From positions 58,596,192-58,660,191 of the forward strand of contig OX031061.1 of the NCBI GenBank assembly GCA_943736015.1: DNA of 64,000 nt. Reading direction: 5' to 3'. Made by a program: the position numbers and the translations under genes. The notes below the pieces were generated by a model, which saw only the letters and a list, made by a program, of their open reading frames with translations, was not told the DNA's origin and did not search any database. Of this stretch, positions 43,470 through 52,333 are shown one piece after another. Origin of the DNA: Tridacna crocea (Eukaryota > Mollusca > Bivalvia > Cardiida > Cardiidae). The first letter of the stretch is position 1. The number at the start of each line of letters is the position of its first letter.

Positions 43470-43542
43470 TTTGGACGGTATCGGTCAAAGAACAGACGGC
43501 ACGTTTTGTGCAGTTTGAACCTAATCCACATTGTCAGCAATA
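43470..43542. mobile_element. Family C hairpin, degraded
   Basis: GGACGGTATCGGTCAAAGAA-CAGACGGCACG and GTGCAGTTTGAACCTAATCC-ACATTGTCAGC. An upstream TTTAACCCTAAATTG (43358) may be the left end. Confidence 0.55.
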
Positions 43543-43582
43543 AGTAATTGTGAGTGAGACAAGGGAGACAACATATACACTC

Positions 43583-43950
43583 CGTAGGCCGTTGTCTGCG
43601 CACGTCATATTCTTCGAAGATTCGACTGTCTTATATGACGCATCACTACTAGCCCCGAAAGCGGGCTGACTGTAAATATTACGCTCTATAAAGTAGCAAT
43701 GTTGAAAAAAGCTTTTACGTATCAATACGTTTGAGGAGAAATGAGACCTGCTTTAGCAACAGATTTCTCTAAACTGGTGATCATAGTTGAGTGAATTGCA
43801 CGAGGTAGTGTTTTATTGGGTAAACCTTTTTTTTTGTTTTAAATTCAAAGTAACGATTGTCGCGTAGGAAAGTGGCTCGGCTCTGTACCCAGGATGCCCA
43901 TATCAGATAGATGAGTATTTATAGAATGCCATCTAGCGGGAGATAATGCT
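43583..43950 (-). repeat. Family E repeat, copy 4
   Basis: CCGTTGTCTGCGCACGTCAT to GAATGCCATCTAGCGGGAGA-TAATG. All E blocks are in inverse order. It ends about 320 bp upstream of the PRIM2 start. Confidence 0.8.
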
Positions 43951-44240
43951 CCGTAGGCCAACAAATTATTAAAGACCACAAGTTATCTTTCTTCACACAT
44001 TCTTTTGCAGGCTTTACTTTTTTCAATAAATAGAGTCTAACCGTCCTTAGAATTTAGAAAAAAAATACACAAGTATACCTCAACTGAAATCCTTAAAAAG
44101 GTCCTTTTTTTTTATGGAACTAAGTTATTAAAGTGACATTATTATAATTATACAGTACACGAACTTGAAGTGCAACGAAACCGTGTAAAGCACATCGAAT
44201 CAGTTACTTCCCCTGACTGTTCTCTTTAAAAAAAGAAAGT

Positions 44241-44248
44241 GCGGGAAA
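44241..44248 (-). promoter_or_regulatory. Consensus E2F site upstream of PRIM2 start
   Basis: GCGGGAAA is the exact complement of TTTCCCGC (E2F consensus TTTSSCGC). It lies 26 bp before the proposed ATG. Primase subunit genes are classic E2F targets in animals, which makes a regulatory role plausible and also supports the start choice. A single 8 bp match can occur by chance. Confidence 0.5.
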
Positions 44249-44273
44249 TACATAACCACAGAAACGCTCGAAG

Positions 44274-44363
44274 ATGTCATTCTACTTAAACGCTCCAAAA
44301 GGAAATATCTCCCTGAAAAACCTCACACAGTATGTTCTTACACGCCTCAGGCTTTTGTTTAAG
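44274..44363 (+). CDS. PRIM2: PRIM2 exon 1
   Basis: Thirty codons from ATG 44274, reading MSFYLNAPKGNISLKNLTQY then VLTRLRLLFK, to donor AAGGTATAC. It aligns with the human LQFYLQPPSENISLIEFENL block. The frame upstream closes at a TAA (44253-44255), and the human protein has ~40 extra N-terminal residues. Either this is the true start (favoured by the nearby E2F site) or a short upstream exon joins at the AG at 44260-44261. Confidence 0.8.
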
Positions 44364-47300
44364 GTATACTTGATAATTAATACATTGTCGGAGGGTGGGC
44401 ACGCTCCATTCAATGTTCAAAATTACCTTCCGTACATGTCAAGTTTGTAACTGTAAGGTTTGTTAGAGAAACGAAAGTGTAAATCGGAATAATACAGAAA
44501 ACGATAGTGATTTGAAGATAATGTTTTTAAACAAATCCAAAATAGACGAAATATGGATCCAAGATCAAAATATGAATTGTGGTTTGAGACAATGTTGACA
44601 TAACCATTTTTGAAGATGCATATGAATTCGCTTTTCATCTAGTTTTGTAACCTATTTTATCTTTATGAAGTAAATCAATGGAGAAAATTGTGCCGGACGT
44701 GGGACTCGAACCCACAACCCCCACAACAGTAGTACTGCAGCTGTACCAACTGAGCTAGCTGGGCATCTGGTCGTGAATCCACCCAACGTCATACTGTATA
44801 TCACAACAATCCTCTCCCTCCTGATTCTTTGGGAGTAACCAACTCACCCTTTAGTCCCCATGGACCAGCATCCCGCATTCACCAATTTACCGCGTCGCCA
44901 ATGAAGTGAATCAAGGGAGAAAAGTGTGCCCCACATGGGACTCGAACCCACGACCCCCCGATCACTAGTACCGCAGCACAACCAACCTAGCTAGCCTGGC
45001 ATCTGGTCGTGGGTCCACCCAACATCATATATCAAAATGTTTATTTCAGTCTTATTCGGTAATTGCAGCTACCAGCATTTTCCCCTTTTCCCAGGATGTT
45101 TTCAATAGCCTCTTTCCTATGGATATTTGAAACTCGAAATTGTTTGGTAATCAGTAAAGGGTTTAGTGTCAATAATATCAGCTAAATAAAAGAACTGTTG
45201 TGATGAAACTGGTATTATTTTTAAAAATTCAGTGAACATTATCCTCGGCCTACTGAGTAGCGCTAGAGTCATTTTCTTGTGTACCAGAGACGTAATCTCG
45301 AAAATAACTTAGGAGTTACCAATGAGACTGGACTTAAATTTACCTGCACTCCTACCTTTATACTCATCGTCATTGAAAAGCCACTAGCTAAGAGATGAAA
45401 AGAAAGCAAACCTTGGATAGCTTGCCTTCAGTAAAATGATTAGAATTCATTTTTGCATGTTCAAATCAAAGACGGACTACTGAGATGTGCAAGCACATGA
45501 AATTTGTCAGATACGGGTCTGGAAATGAGTATAATAACATTCAACATAATTGAAAATATCTCTTCATGTGGCAAGGTGAAAATTATTTAACTTTTGTACC
45601 TGGTGATTTTTCATTGACACTGAGTAGATCTATGTAAAAGTTCTCTATTTAACTGTAGATTTTAGATGCAGGAGGTGATAGAATGCTGTTACAAGATATT
45701 TTCCAAGAGCTTGCTACAGTACAAGAATCGGAGTGTCTGATTGAAGGAACCATGAAGGACAAAATCTCCCATTTTATGTTGAGGTACGTTATCCCAAACG
45801 GTTACCTTTTCCTCAAACTTATTTAACCCTATACCAAACAATCCCTGTTTTTTACGGGTCCTTATTGGCAGCCTTTTGAAAACATTGTGGGAAAAGGAGG
45901 AAATGCTGGTAACCAGCATTTTCTCCTTTTCCCACAATGTTTTCTACCCTATCATAGACAGAAATCATCTTTTCAGCAAGAGTTGAATTGTCGTCTGCAA
46001 ATGCTTTCAATTTGGTCTAGTTCAAAAGTTTGTTGTTTGGGAAAGGCATAACCCTATACCAAACAATTCCAGGTTTTCATGACCCTGTTGAAGAGGCCTT
46101 TTTAAAACATTGTGGGAAAAGGAGAAAATGCTGGTAACCAGCATTTTCTCCTTTTCCTACAATGTTTTCTGCCCCACAAAAGCAAGATTGCACCATTTGA
46201 ACCTCACTGAAATTGTTGTTTCCAAATGGTTTCATTTTGGACGAGGCTAGCATTTTGTCCTCTAGTAAAGGTAAACGATGATGAAATTTTAGCCATGTCC
46301 AAAAAGAATGCATCAACTGTGGGAGGAAAAAAATGATTGCCAGCTTTTACCTTTGTTCATGAAGTTTTAGCTCTCCTACCACTGACCATTGTCTCGATGA
46401 TAGTTCGGTCCGAAAGCAGCTAGTGGCTTGGAAAGAAAATTGTGCAGAGTACTGGTAAAAGAGTCTCCAGGAAAGCATGGATAGGAAAGCATGGATAGGT
46501 GCACTGGTCAACGCAAATGAACTGAAATAATGTTGAAAATGGCATTAAACACCATGCAATGAATCAGTTAACTATGAAGTTTAAGGAAGTTTTCTTGTTG
46601 TTTGATTGTCTCGACAATAATTATGCGTGAAAGCAGGCAAGAGACTCCAGGAAAGCATGGATAGGTGCATTGGCCACCACGATATAACTGAAATAATGTT
46701 GAAAACAGCATTTCACACTAAACAATTAATCTCTCAGCAAATATTTAGTGTCCTTAAAGCTCAATTTTCACTCTAAAACCATGAATTTATCTTTTAACTC
46801 TTTACTACACAGTGACGACTTTTGACGACCCTGGGGTAGAAGCCTTTTGAAAACATTGTGGGGAAAAGGAGAAAATACTGGTAACCAGCATTTTCTCCTT
46901 TTCCCACACTGTTTTCTACCTTTCCTAAATCAAATTTGGATTCTTCAGTCACACATATTTTGTCGTCTGAAAATACTCTCATTTTAGACTAGTCTGAAAA
47001 TTTTTCGTTTGGTAAAGAGTTAAACTTTTATGTAAAAGATTACAATTTGTATTATACTTGCGCATTTCAGGTTAGCTTGTTGTCAATATCCAGAAATGTC
47101 AGTGTTCTTCGAAAACGCAGAGTTGGCACTTTTTGACTGGAGATTCTCATGCATGACGGAACAAGAGCTGTGTAAACTCCTCAAGTCGTTAGATCCCTAT
47201 CTTCACATCGAAAACTGTCATTATGGTAACAAAAGTGAAAAAAGTTTACAAGACGACATCTTTAATATTATAAAGACGTTCACCAGTATTAAAGAGGCTG

Positions 47301-50300
47301 GCGGAAAATGGCGGACTGTGGTAAGGAGATACCTAAATGGCGAATTGTCTCACTGTTTCTATGTGCCATTCCAGAATGTACTAAAACTTGTTCAACAGAG
47401 AGAAGTTCATCTCAAGGATGGTGTTGCTAGCGTTCCATTTTGTCAGTTAAGAACAATTGTTTGTGATTTATTTGGCAAATTACTTCACTGTGGAGTAGAA
47501 GATGCAAGAAGAAATAAACAGACAGATGATGAAAGGATTCTGAATTTAATGAAAACTGTTAGGGTAATACAATATTAAACTCCAATAATTGACATCTTTT
47601 TTTTTGTTCATACCGCTTTCCAAATGAAAATACAAAGCTTTGTAATATGCAAATTAGATCAACCAATTATAAGTGGTTTAGTATTTGATGTTGATATCAG
47701 CTGAGGTAGAAAAACTTCTTATGAAATGGTTGACACCAACTAGGGTATTTTTTTTCATAAAAACCATCTCTGCAGGGCTTTTTTGAGAAAACATGGTTAT
47801 AGCCCTTTAACCCCTATCCTGCTAAATGACAAAAATAGAATTTTTTATTCAATAGCCAGAACCCAAATAATATTGCTGTTTCAGAGTTATATAACTATGC
47901 TTTGGGAATATCTCGATATCGGACAGTGCAGATCCAAGATCAGACTGCACGTTCTGTGCAGTCTGATCTTGATCTACACTGTCCGCATAAGGTCAGCAAG
48001 TTGCTCTTAGCAGCCTAAGATTTAATAGTTCGAAGCTTTTCGCAGATGCATTAAACCCCCTTTTCACAGTTATTCTTTTAATTCCTCGTTTACACTATGA
48101 AAATCATTTCTTTACAGGTCGTATTCAGACAACAGTTCAAAGAGAAAAAAATTCATCACATTTCCGCGCCTCGTCCAATAACCAACAGGGATATTGAGGG
48201 CCTTGTCGAGTATTTCCCGCCCTGTATGTCACATGCTTTCTGGTTGTTGAGGAGAAAACATCGCTTACGTCATCATACAAGGGTAATATTTGTATTTTTT
48301 CAACCTTAAATAAATGAACCTATGCCTTGATGGGTCTGAAGAAATAGTTTTAGTTTTATACACCTGTCGAAGATGGGACGTACATGTATTATGGGATCAC
48401 CCATGGCATATGAGCGTCCTGGTGGGCACCATCCATTTCTATGTCTTGAACAACTTGGAATTTGTGTTTGTTGCAATAATACACAGTGCAGCGTAAAGGA
48501 ACCATATCGCTACCTTGTGCTTTTTTTGATGTATTTCCCTGTGATCATCATTTTCACAGCATTTTCTGCTTTTCTGGAATATAACTTTAGTCATCTCTAG
48601 TCTGAACATCTTCAAATTTGGTATGCATGATTGTTGCAAAATGCTGTCTAATCAAAATCTGTACCAGTGTTCCCATTCATGATATAAATGTACATAATAA
48701 TTATTATACCGATATATGCCCATCATTTCCTCACTGTAAAAAATCAGGTACTGTGCTAAAATCTCAAGGGAAACATGCATGTACTCACAGATTGTGAATC
48801 TCTAAATTAGTCATAGATCTAGTACAGAGCACCAGTTAAAGGGAGTGCTTTTGACTGTCTGAAGAGCATATTTTCAATGCACCTGACCCTCACTTTTCCT
48901 CCCTAGAAGGTCTAGAGATTCCTTATCTTTGAAAAAAGGGTAAAATTAGTTTATTTTGACTGCCATAAACACATCATGATTTAAGTGCACTCCAAAAATT
49001 TTACCCCAGGAAGTGCATACACACCCAAATACAAAGGTGGGTGGGAACACTCCTGTACTGTATGTGTGATCTACTCTGAAAGAAGTCAGACCCTCAGTTT
49101 ATGTTTAAGTAGCTATTGCAATGATATGAATGAAATAAAGTCGAAAATGGCTAAGGTGCCAAGTAAACTAAACAAATTCTAATAATATCGTGGACATTCG
49201 TTTTTTTTGGTGAAAGATCGAAATTTATTTCATCAAGTGAACACTATCGGTAATATTTTCAGAAAATATTACCAATCATGTTCATGAGATGAAATAAATT
49301 TCGATCTTTCACAAGAAAAACCTAATATTCTATTCATTTCATGCTTTTAACCCTTTCTGGGAGGAGCTCTATCAAAATCCAGTACAGTTCTTTTCCGTTA
49401 ATCCCTGTGGCGAACCCCTACCGGATAGCAACGCATTACAATATTACGTCAAGTGCAAGAAATGTATTTAGTAAATGATGTCATAATTCCATCTATTGTG
49501 AGGCACATTCAATTTACCTAGGCGACAAGAACATGAAAATATGTGTTTTCACTGGTTGTACCTGTGTAATATCGAAAAATATTTTCACTGCTATTTCTCG
49601 ATATCCTATCCGAAAGCACAAAATAATATGTGATCAGTAACAGTGATACAACAAAATTCATGCTAGTTTCTCTGATTAAATTTTCAGATACAGTTAACAT
49701 TGTTTCTGAAAGAACTTGGACAACCAATCCATGAGGCACTAGCATTTTGGAGAAATGAATATTCACAACCTGCAGGTAACCATGGTGATGGATGTTCACA
49801 TGACTGGAGACATCATGAACGGCGTTACACTTACAATATTAGACATCTTTATGGGTTGGAAGGGTCTCGAATAAATTACAGGAGCCATTCATGCAAGTAT
49901 CTTCAGGTACTATTATGTTTAGTTCAGTTGACCTCCAAACATACACTTTTTCTCTTTGTATCGTGTTTAACTCTTTATCAAACACAAATTTTAAATTCGC
50001 CCAAATTGAAAGCATAATTATGCAGTTAACAATTTAACTCTTTACCAAATGACAAAATTTTTGAGCAGTCAATTTTGAAAGCATTTGCAGACGACAAAAT
50101 TTGATGCAGAAATTGAAATTTGTGTTGGGAAATAGTAGAAAACATTTTGGGAAAAGAAGAAAATGCTGGTTACCAATATTTTCTTCTTTTCCAACAATGT
50201 TTTCAAAAGCTTTCTCTTCAGAGTTGTTAGAACTCCGGATTGTGCGGTAAAAGGTTAATAAATGTAGCTCAAAATTCACCCTTTACCCCATAAGGCATTT

Positions 50301-52333
50301 CTATGGAATCTCTAATTGACCCTAAATAACACCATGCATGAAGCTGTTTCTTATGTGTATATAACAACTTCTGATAGAACAGAAAACATTGTGACAATAG
50401 GTGAAATTGCTCATCACGAGCAGTTTCACCTTTTGCCACAATGTTTTCCAAAGGCTCCTGCAAGCAATGCGTAGGAATGAGTATCTATGGAGTACAGGGT
50501 TAATGACCATTTCTGTCTTTGATAGGGTAGGAAACACTCCCTAACTTAGAATGTTTTTGTAAGTCATCTCTGCAGGGTCGTAAAAGCACGGAAATGCTTG
50601 GTGAAAGCTTCGAAATCAAACTGCATTTATTTCCATTCTGTTTTACTTTCCAGGATGAGTTCAAAGGTCATATGGAAGAAGGCGGATGCCCTTTTAATCA
50701 CTCTGATCGAGATAATTTAACAAAAATACTAGAAAATGCTGGTTCTGGAGGAAACTACGAGAAAATCATTGGTTCTGGAGGAAACTACGAGAAAATCATA
50801 GAACTTGCAGCTAATGGCTGTTATACTTTGGCTTGCTCAAAATTCCTGAATCAAAAGATGGAGGTACATGTATTTTGTTCACTCACAAACTTTTTTGCTC
50901 AGCTTTTTTCATGGAAATCATTCAGGTGTATTGAAATGGCCCTGAATGTGATGTGTTTGATGAGCTAATCAAGAAGAGAAAATTGCAGTTGTAAAAGTTC
51001 CTATGGTAAGAAAACTCCCAATTGAAATTTTAGACATGATAAGCAACATTTTCTTCTTTTCGCACATTTTCTACCCTTTTTTGTCACATATTCTTTTATT
51101 TTATTTAACATTAAATTTTTCGTCTGAAAATGCCTTTGATTTAGACCAGTTTGTATTTTTTCATACAGTCAATAAAGTAGATAGTTGCCTTTTTTCTGTT
51201 TTGGAGAAAGAAAATTATCTGAAAAGAAAATTATCTGAAAAGGTAATTGCAGTCGAATATTGCATGCAGTACTATAATTTTACCTATTCTCTAAATGTTA
51301 ATTATTTTTTCTTTGATTAGACTCTATTCTCTTTTCCTTATTTTTTGATGCTGTTTTCCTTAGGGTCATTTTACCAAAAAGTTGTAGCAGACTACGTTAA
51401 AACTACAGATAATTAACACTGGATATCATGGTGACCAAAGGAGAAATTTTACATTTCAGGAGGTGCCGAATTTACTCATTGTGATAAAACCTGCAAATGA
51501 AAAGACAAAAGCCAATGAAAACTTCATGAAATTCATGCCAGCTTTGGTAAAAATATTCTTCATTTTTCTCTTTATTACAGACCCTGAGAGGGAACAGACA
51601 AGATCTTACCAAGGAGCTAGTAACGGACATTGAACTTCTTGAAGACAAAAGGTCTTTTTGCTGCAGCTCAGACTGTTCCAGTAACCGTGTTCGAAACAAT
51701 AATGTGCTTGCTAAACGAATGCAGACTAGATGCAAAGACAAAGAGACCCATATTGTTGCTCATTTGGAGGAAGATCACCGTTCAACTGTCCACAGGAATG
51801 TTAACATTGGTGCTGTGTGTTTTGATGAAAGAAATGATTTAACAGCCAGAGAGGTTCACAACACACAGTGTACATCTATTGTGGCACAAGCAGGTGTTGT
51901 TACTCACCGCAAAATAAATCATAGGTTTACTGAAAACAGAGCTTTTACAACTGATGACATACACAGTGAAATTAGAAATGATTTTATGGGTGGAGAGGTT
52001 GAATATACACAGTGCAGATCCAAAAAAGTACAGGCTGAAATTATTTTTCAGAAAGAGGAGGACAGTAATTCATCCGTCAATGGGATCGTTATAGCTAAAG
52101 ATATCCATAGTGATATTTCAAATACCGAAAAGTTAAAAAAAGCATGTTGTGCCTGTAATAACAAAAGTGGGGATGTCCCTGAAATGGATGCTCAAGATAG
52201 TTTTACGAGGGTTACCCGTTTTACGAGTAGCTCCAGCCATGTCCAATTACCTTTCAGACCACAATTTTCAAAGCCCTTAGATTATTTCTTTAGTTACAAA
52301 GCATTTGTTGAGAAGTTGAAGTGTATGAGCTAA
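44274..52333 (+). CDS. PRIM2: DNA primase large subunit (eight-exon model)
   Basis: Non-catalytic subunit of the primase-polymerase alpha complex, which starts RNA-DNA primers at replication origins and on the lagging strand in the nucleus. Joined exons: 44274-44363, 45659-45783, 47071-47563, 48118-48282, 49688-49906, 50654-50863, 51460-51546, 51581-52333; all borders are GT-AG and phases agree. They give a 713-residue product (human is ~509). Conserved blocks run in the human order: SFYLNAP..NISL, DKISHFMLRLACCQ, YVPFQNVLKLVQQREVHLKD, FPPCMSHAF, LFLKELG, YTYNIRHLYGLEGSR, GGCPFNHSD and TLACSKF. Fe-S ligands are Cys272, Cys360, Cys376 and Cys425 in this model. The spacing of the last pair is 49 instead of ~40 because of a 10-residue duplication. 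The last ~250 residues have no counterpart I know. MITEs sit in its introns and at its 3' end. It converges on HDHD2. Confidence 0.9.
44640..45035 (-). repeat. Two tRNA-derived SINE heads in tandem
   Basis: In PRIM2 intron 1. Two ~240 bp units each carry GTGGGACTCGAACCCAC or ATGGGACTCGAACCCAC (reversed B box) and ACTGAGCTAGCTGGGCATCT or its variant (reversed A box). Their shared leader is AAGT(A/G)AATCAA(T/G)GGAGAAAA. The acceptor stems do not pair, so these are SINE or tRNA relics, not genes. Confidence 0.7.
45066..45163 (-). mobile_element. Family A MITE, right half
   Basis: CAGCTACCAGCATTTTCC, CCTTTTCCCAGGATGTTTTC, ATTGTTTGGTAATCAGTAAA-GGGTTTA. PRIM2 intron 1. Confidence 0.65.
45659..45783 (+). 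CDS. PRIM2: PRIM2 exon 2
   Basis: Acceptor TTTAACTGTAG chosen over the TTTTAG at 45664-45665 because only the former keeps phase with exon 1. Reads ILDAGGDRMLLQDIFQELAT, ending DKISHFML plus two bases of an Arg codon before GTACGT. The DKISHFML block equals human DHISHFIL. Confidence 0.82.
45833..46051 (+). mobile_element. Family A palindromic MITE
   Basis: TTAACCCTATACCAAACAAT to TTTGGGAAAGGCATAA. Hairpin intact with GGAGGAAATGCTGGTAACC. PRIM2 intron 2, 50 bp after the exon 2 donor. Chained to the next copy. Confidence 0.9.
46048..46275 (+). mobile_element. Family A palindromic MITE, chained
   Basis: CATAACCCTATACCAAACAA to CTCTAGTAAAGGTAAAC. The right body is diverged (CATTTTGGACGAGGCTAGC). 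Same direction as its left neighbour; both share the CCCTATACC variant. Confidence 0.85.
46390..46735 (+). repeat. SINE 3' bodies, two copies
   Basis: GTCCGAAAGCAGCTAGTGGC, AGTCTCCAGGAAAGCATGGA, TGAAAATGGCATTAAACACC (46400-46555), then a second piece with GAGACTCCAGGAAAGCATGG and TGAAAACAGCATTTCACAC (46640-46730). GAAAGCATGGATAG is locally duplicated in the first. Same family as 35510 and 56650. PRIM2 intron 2. Confidence 0.65.
46794..47023 (+). mobile_element. Family A palindromic MITE
   Basis: TTAACTCTTTACTACACAGT to GTTTGGTAAAGAGTTAA. Complete hairpin with AATACTGGTAACCAGC. It ends 47 bp before PRIM2 exon 3, inside the branch-point/pyrimidine region of intron 2. Confidence 0.92.
47071..47563 (+). 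CDS. PRIM2: PRIM2 exon 3 (N-terminal domain)
   Basis: Follows acceptor GCGCATTTCAG. First codons LACCQYPEMSVFFENAELAL continue human [20 protein letters not shown]. Later blocks are YVPFQNVLKLVQQREVHLKD and TDDERILNLMKTVR. Ends AGG before GTAATA, phase 0. The ORF seen without splicing starts at the internal ATG 47096, which is not the true start. Includes the basic GGKWRTVVRRYLNG stretch. Confidence 0.92.
47807..48025 (+). mobile_element. Family C palindromic MITE, complete
   Basis: TTAACCCCTATCCTGCTAAA to TTAGCAGCCTAAGATTTAA. Hairpin CGGACAGTGCAGATCCAAGA-TCAGACTGCACG and its complement. PRIM2 intron 3, ending 92 bp before exon 4. Confidence 0.9.
48118..48282 (+). CDS. PRIM2: PRIM2 exon 4 (first Fe-S cysteine)
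   Basis: Fifty-five codons between TTTACAG and GTAATA. Contains PRPITNRDIEGLVEYFPPCM (ligand Cys272) and LLRRKHRLRHHTR, matching human [20 protein letters not shown]. The basic residues fit the template-primer binding face of the domain. Confidence 0.92.
48356..48440 (-). repeat. End fragment of the 58.8 kb tandem-core element
   Basis: TTATACACCTGTCGAAGATG-GGACGTA, TATTATGGGATCACC and a GGTGGGCACC run are the reverse complement of 59780-59822. Only the tail module is present. PRIM2 intron 4. Confidence 0.7.
49197..49627 (+). mobile_element. Family D element
   Basis: GGTGAAAGATCGAAATTTAT, hairpin AACACTATCGGTAATATTTT-CAGAAAATATTACCAATCAT, body GTGGCGAACCCCTACCGG, CACTGGTTGTACCTGTG, end TATCCGAAAGCACAAAATAA. 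PRIM2 intron 4, ending 60 bp before exon 5. Confidence 0.85.
49688..49906 (+). CDS. PRIM2: PRIM2 exon 5 (second Fe-S cysteine)
   Basis: Seventy-three codons. LTLFLKELGQPIHEALAFWR, an inserted GNHGDGCSHDWRHHERR stretch richer in His than the human, YTYNIRHLYGLEGSRINY, and SHSCKYLQ (Cys360). Phase 0 at both ends. Confidence 0.93.
49968..50033 (-). mobile_element. Family A MITE, left-end fragment
   Basis: TTTAACTCTTTATCAAACAC, ATTGAAAGCATAATTATG, then the next copy starts. PRIM2 intron 5. Confidence 0.6.
50034..50258 (-). mobile_element. Family A palindromic MITE
   Basis: TTAACTCTTTACCAAATGAC to GTGCGGTAAAAGGTTAA. Hairpin with GGAAAAGAAGAAAATGCTGG, both arms shifted to AAGAAG/CTTCTT. PRIM2 intron 5. 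Confidence 0.88.
50276..50503 (+). mobile_element. Family B palindromic MITE, copy 2
   Basis: TTCACCCTTTACCCCATAAG to TGGAGTACAGGGTTAA; hairpin AAATTGCTCATCACGAGCAG. Follows the previous A copy after 20 bp. PRIM2 intron 5. Confidence 0.9.
50512..50612 (-). mobile_element. Family A MITE fragment
   Basis: TGATAGGGTAGGAAACACTC, CAGGGTCGTAAAAGCACGGA, TGCTTGGTGAAAGC. Hairpin deleted. 40 bp before PRIM2 exon 6. Confidence 0.55.
50654..50863 (+). CDS. PRIM2: PRIM2 exon 6 (third and fourth Fe-S cysteines)
   Basis: Seventy codons. EEGGCPFNHSDRDNL holds Cys376 and CYTLACSKFLNQKME holds Cys425. Between them GSGGNYEKII occurs twice in tandem (50741-50770 and 50771-50800; DNA copies differ by one base). 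With one copy removed the Cys-Cys spacing equals the human spacing, so the duplication is recent and in frame. Confidence 0.92.
51018..51175. mobile_element. Family A MITE remnant
   Basis: AACATTTTCTTCTTTTCGCA, CATTTTCTACCC, TTTTTCGTCTGAAAATGCCT, TTTGATTTAGACCAGTTTGT. Right body only. PRIM2 intron 6. Confidence 0.5.
51460..51546 (+). CDS. PRIM2: PRIM2 exon 7 (tentative)
   Basis: Twenty-nine codons after TTACATTTCAG: EVPNLLIVIKPANEKTKANE then NFMKFMPAL. It occupies the place of the human segment with LNHPNQFFCES, but similarity is weak. Its donor (TTGGTAAAAAT) would leave an intron of only 34 bp before exon 8. Skipping exon 7 also preserves the frame (phase 0 both sides), so it may be optional or not real. 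Confidence 0.55.
51581..52333 (+). CDS. PRIM2: PRIM2 exon 8 (C-terminal extension)
   Basis: Acceptor CTTTATTACAG. 250 codons to TAA at 52331-52333. Not alignable to the human tail. Residues ~520-645 of the model form two to three degenerate ~50-residue repeats sharing (G/R)EV.(N/Y)TQC.S, (V)QAG/AE and D.IHS(E/D)I. A CCAC motif follows near residue 652 (KKACCACNNK). The tail is polar and probably disordered. The stop codon lies exactly at the border of a family A MITE. Confidence 0.75.
   Translation, partial: TLRGNRQDLTKELVTDIELLEDKRSFCCSSDCSSNRVRNNNVLAKRMQTRCKDKETHIVAHLEEDHRSTVHRNVNIGAVCFDERNDLTAREVHNTQCTSIVAQAGVVTHRKINHRFTENRAFTTDDIHSEIRNDFMGGEVEYTQCRSKKVQAEIIFQKEEDSNSSVNGIVIAKDIHSDISNTEKLKKACCACNNKSGDVPEMDAQDSFTRVTRFTSSSSHVQLPFRPQFSKPLDYFFSYKAFVEKLKCMS

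Noticed and set aside
44690-45005. Two apparent minus-strand tRNA genes
   Set aside because: Good A and B box likeness, but the acceptor and anticodon stems do not form, and the units are tandem and SINE-like.
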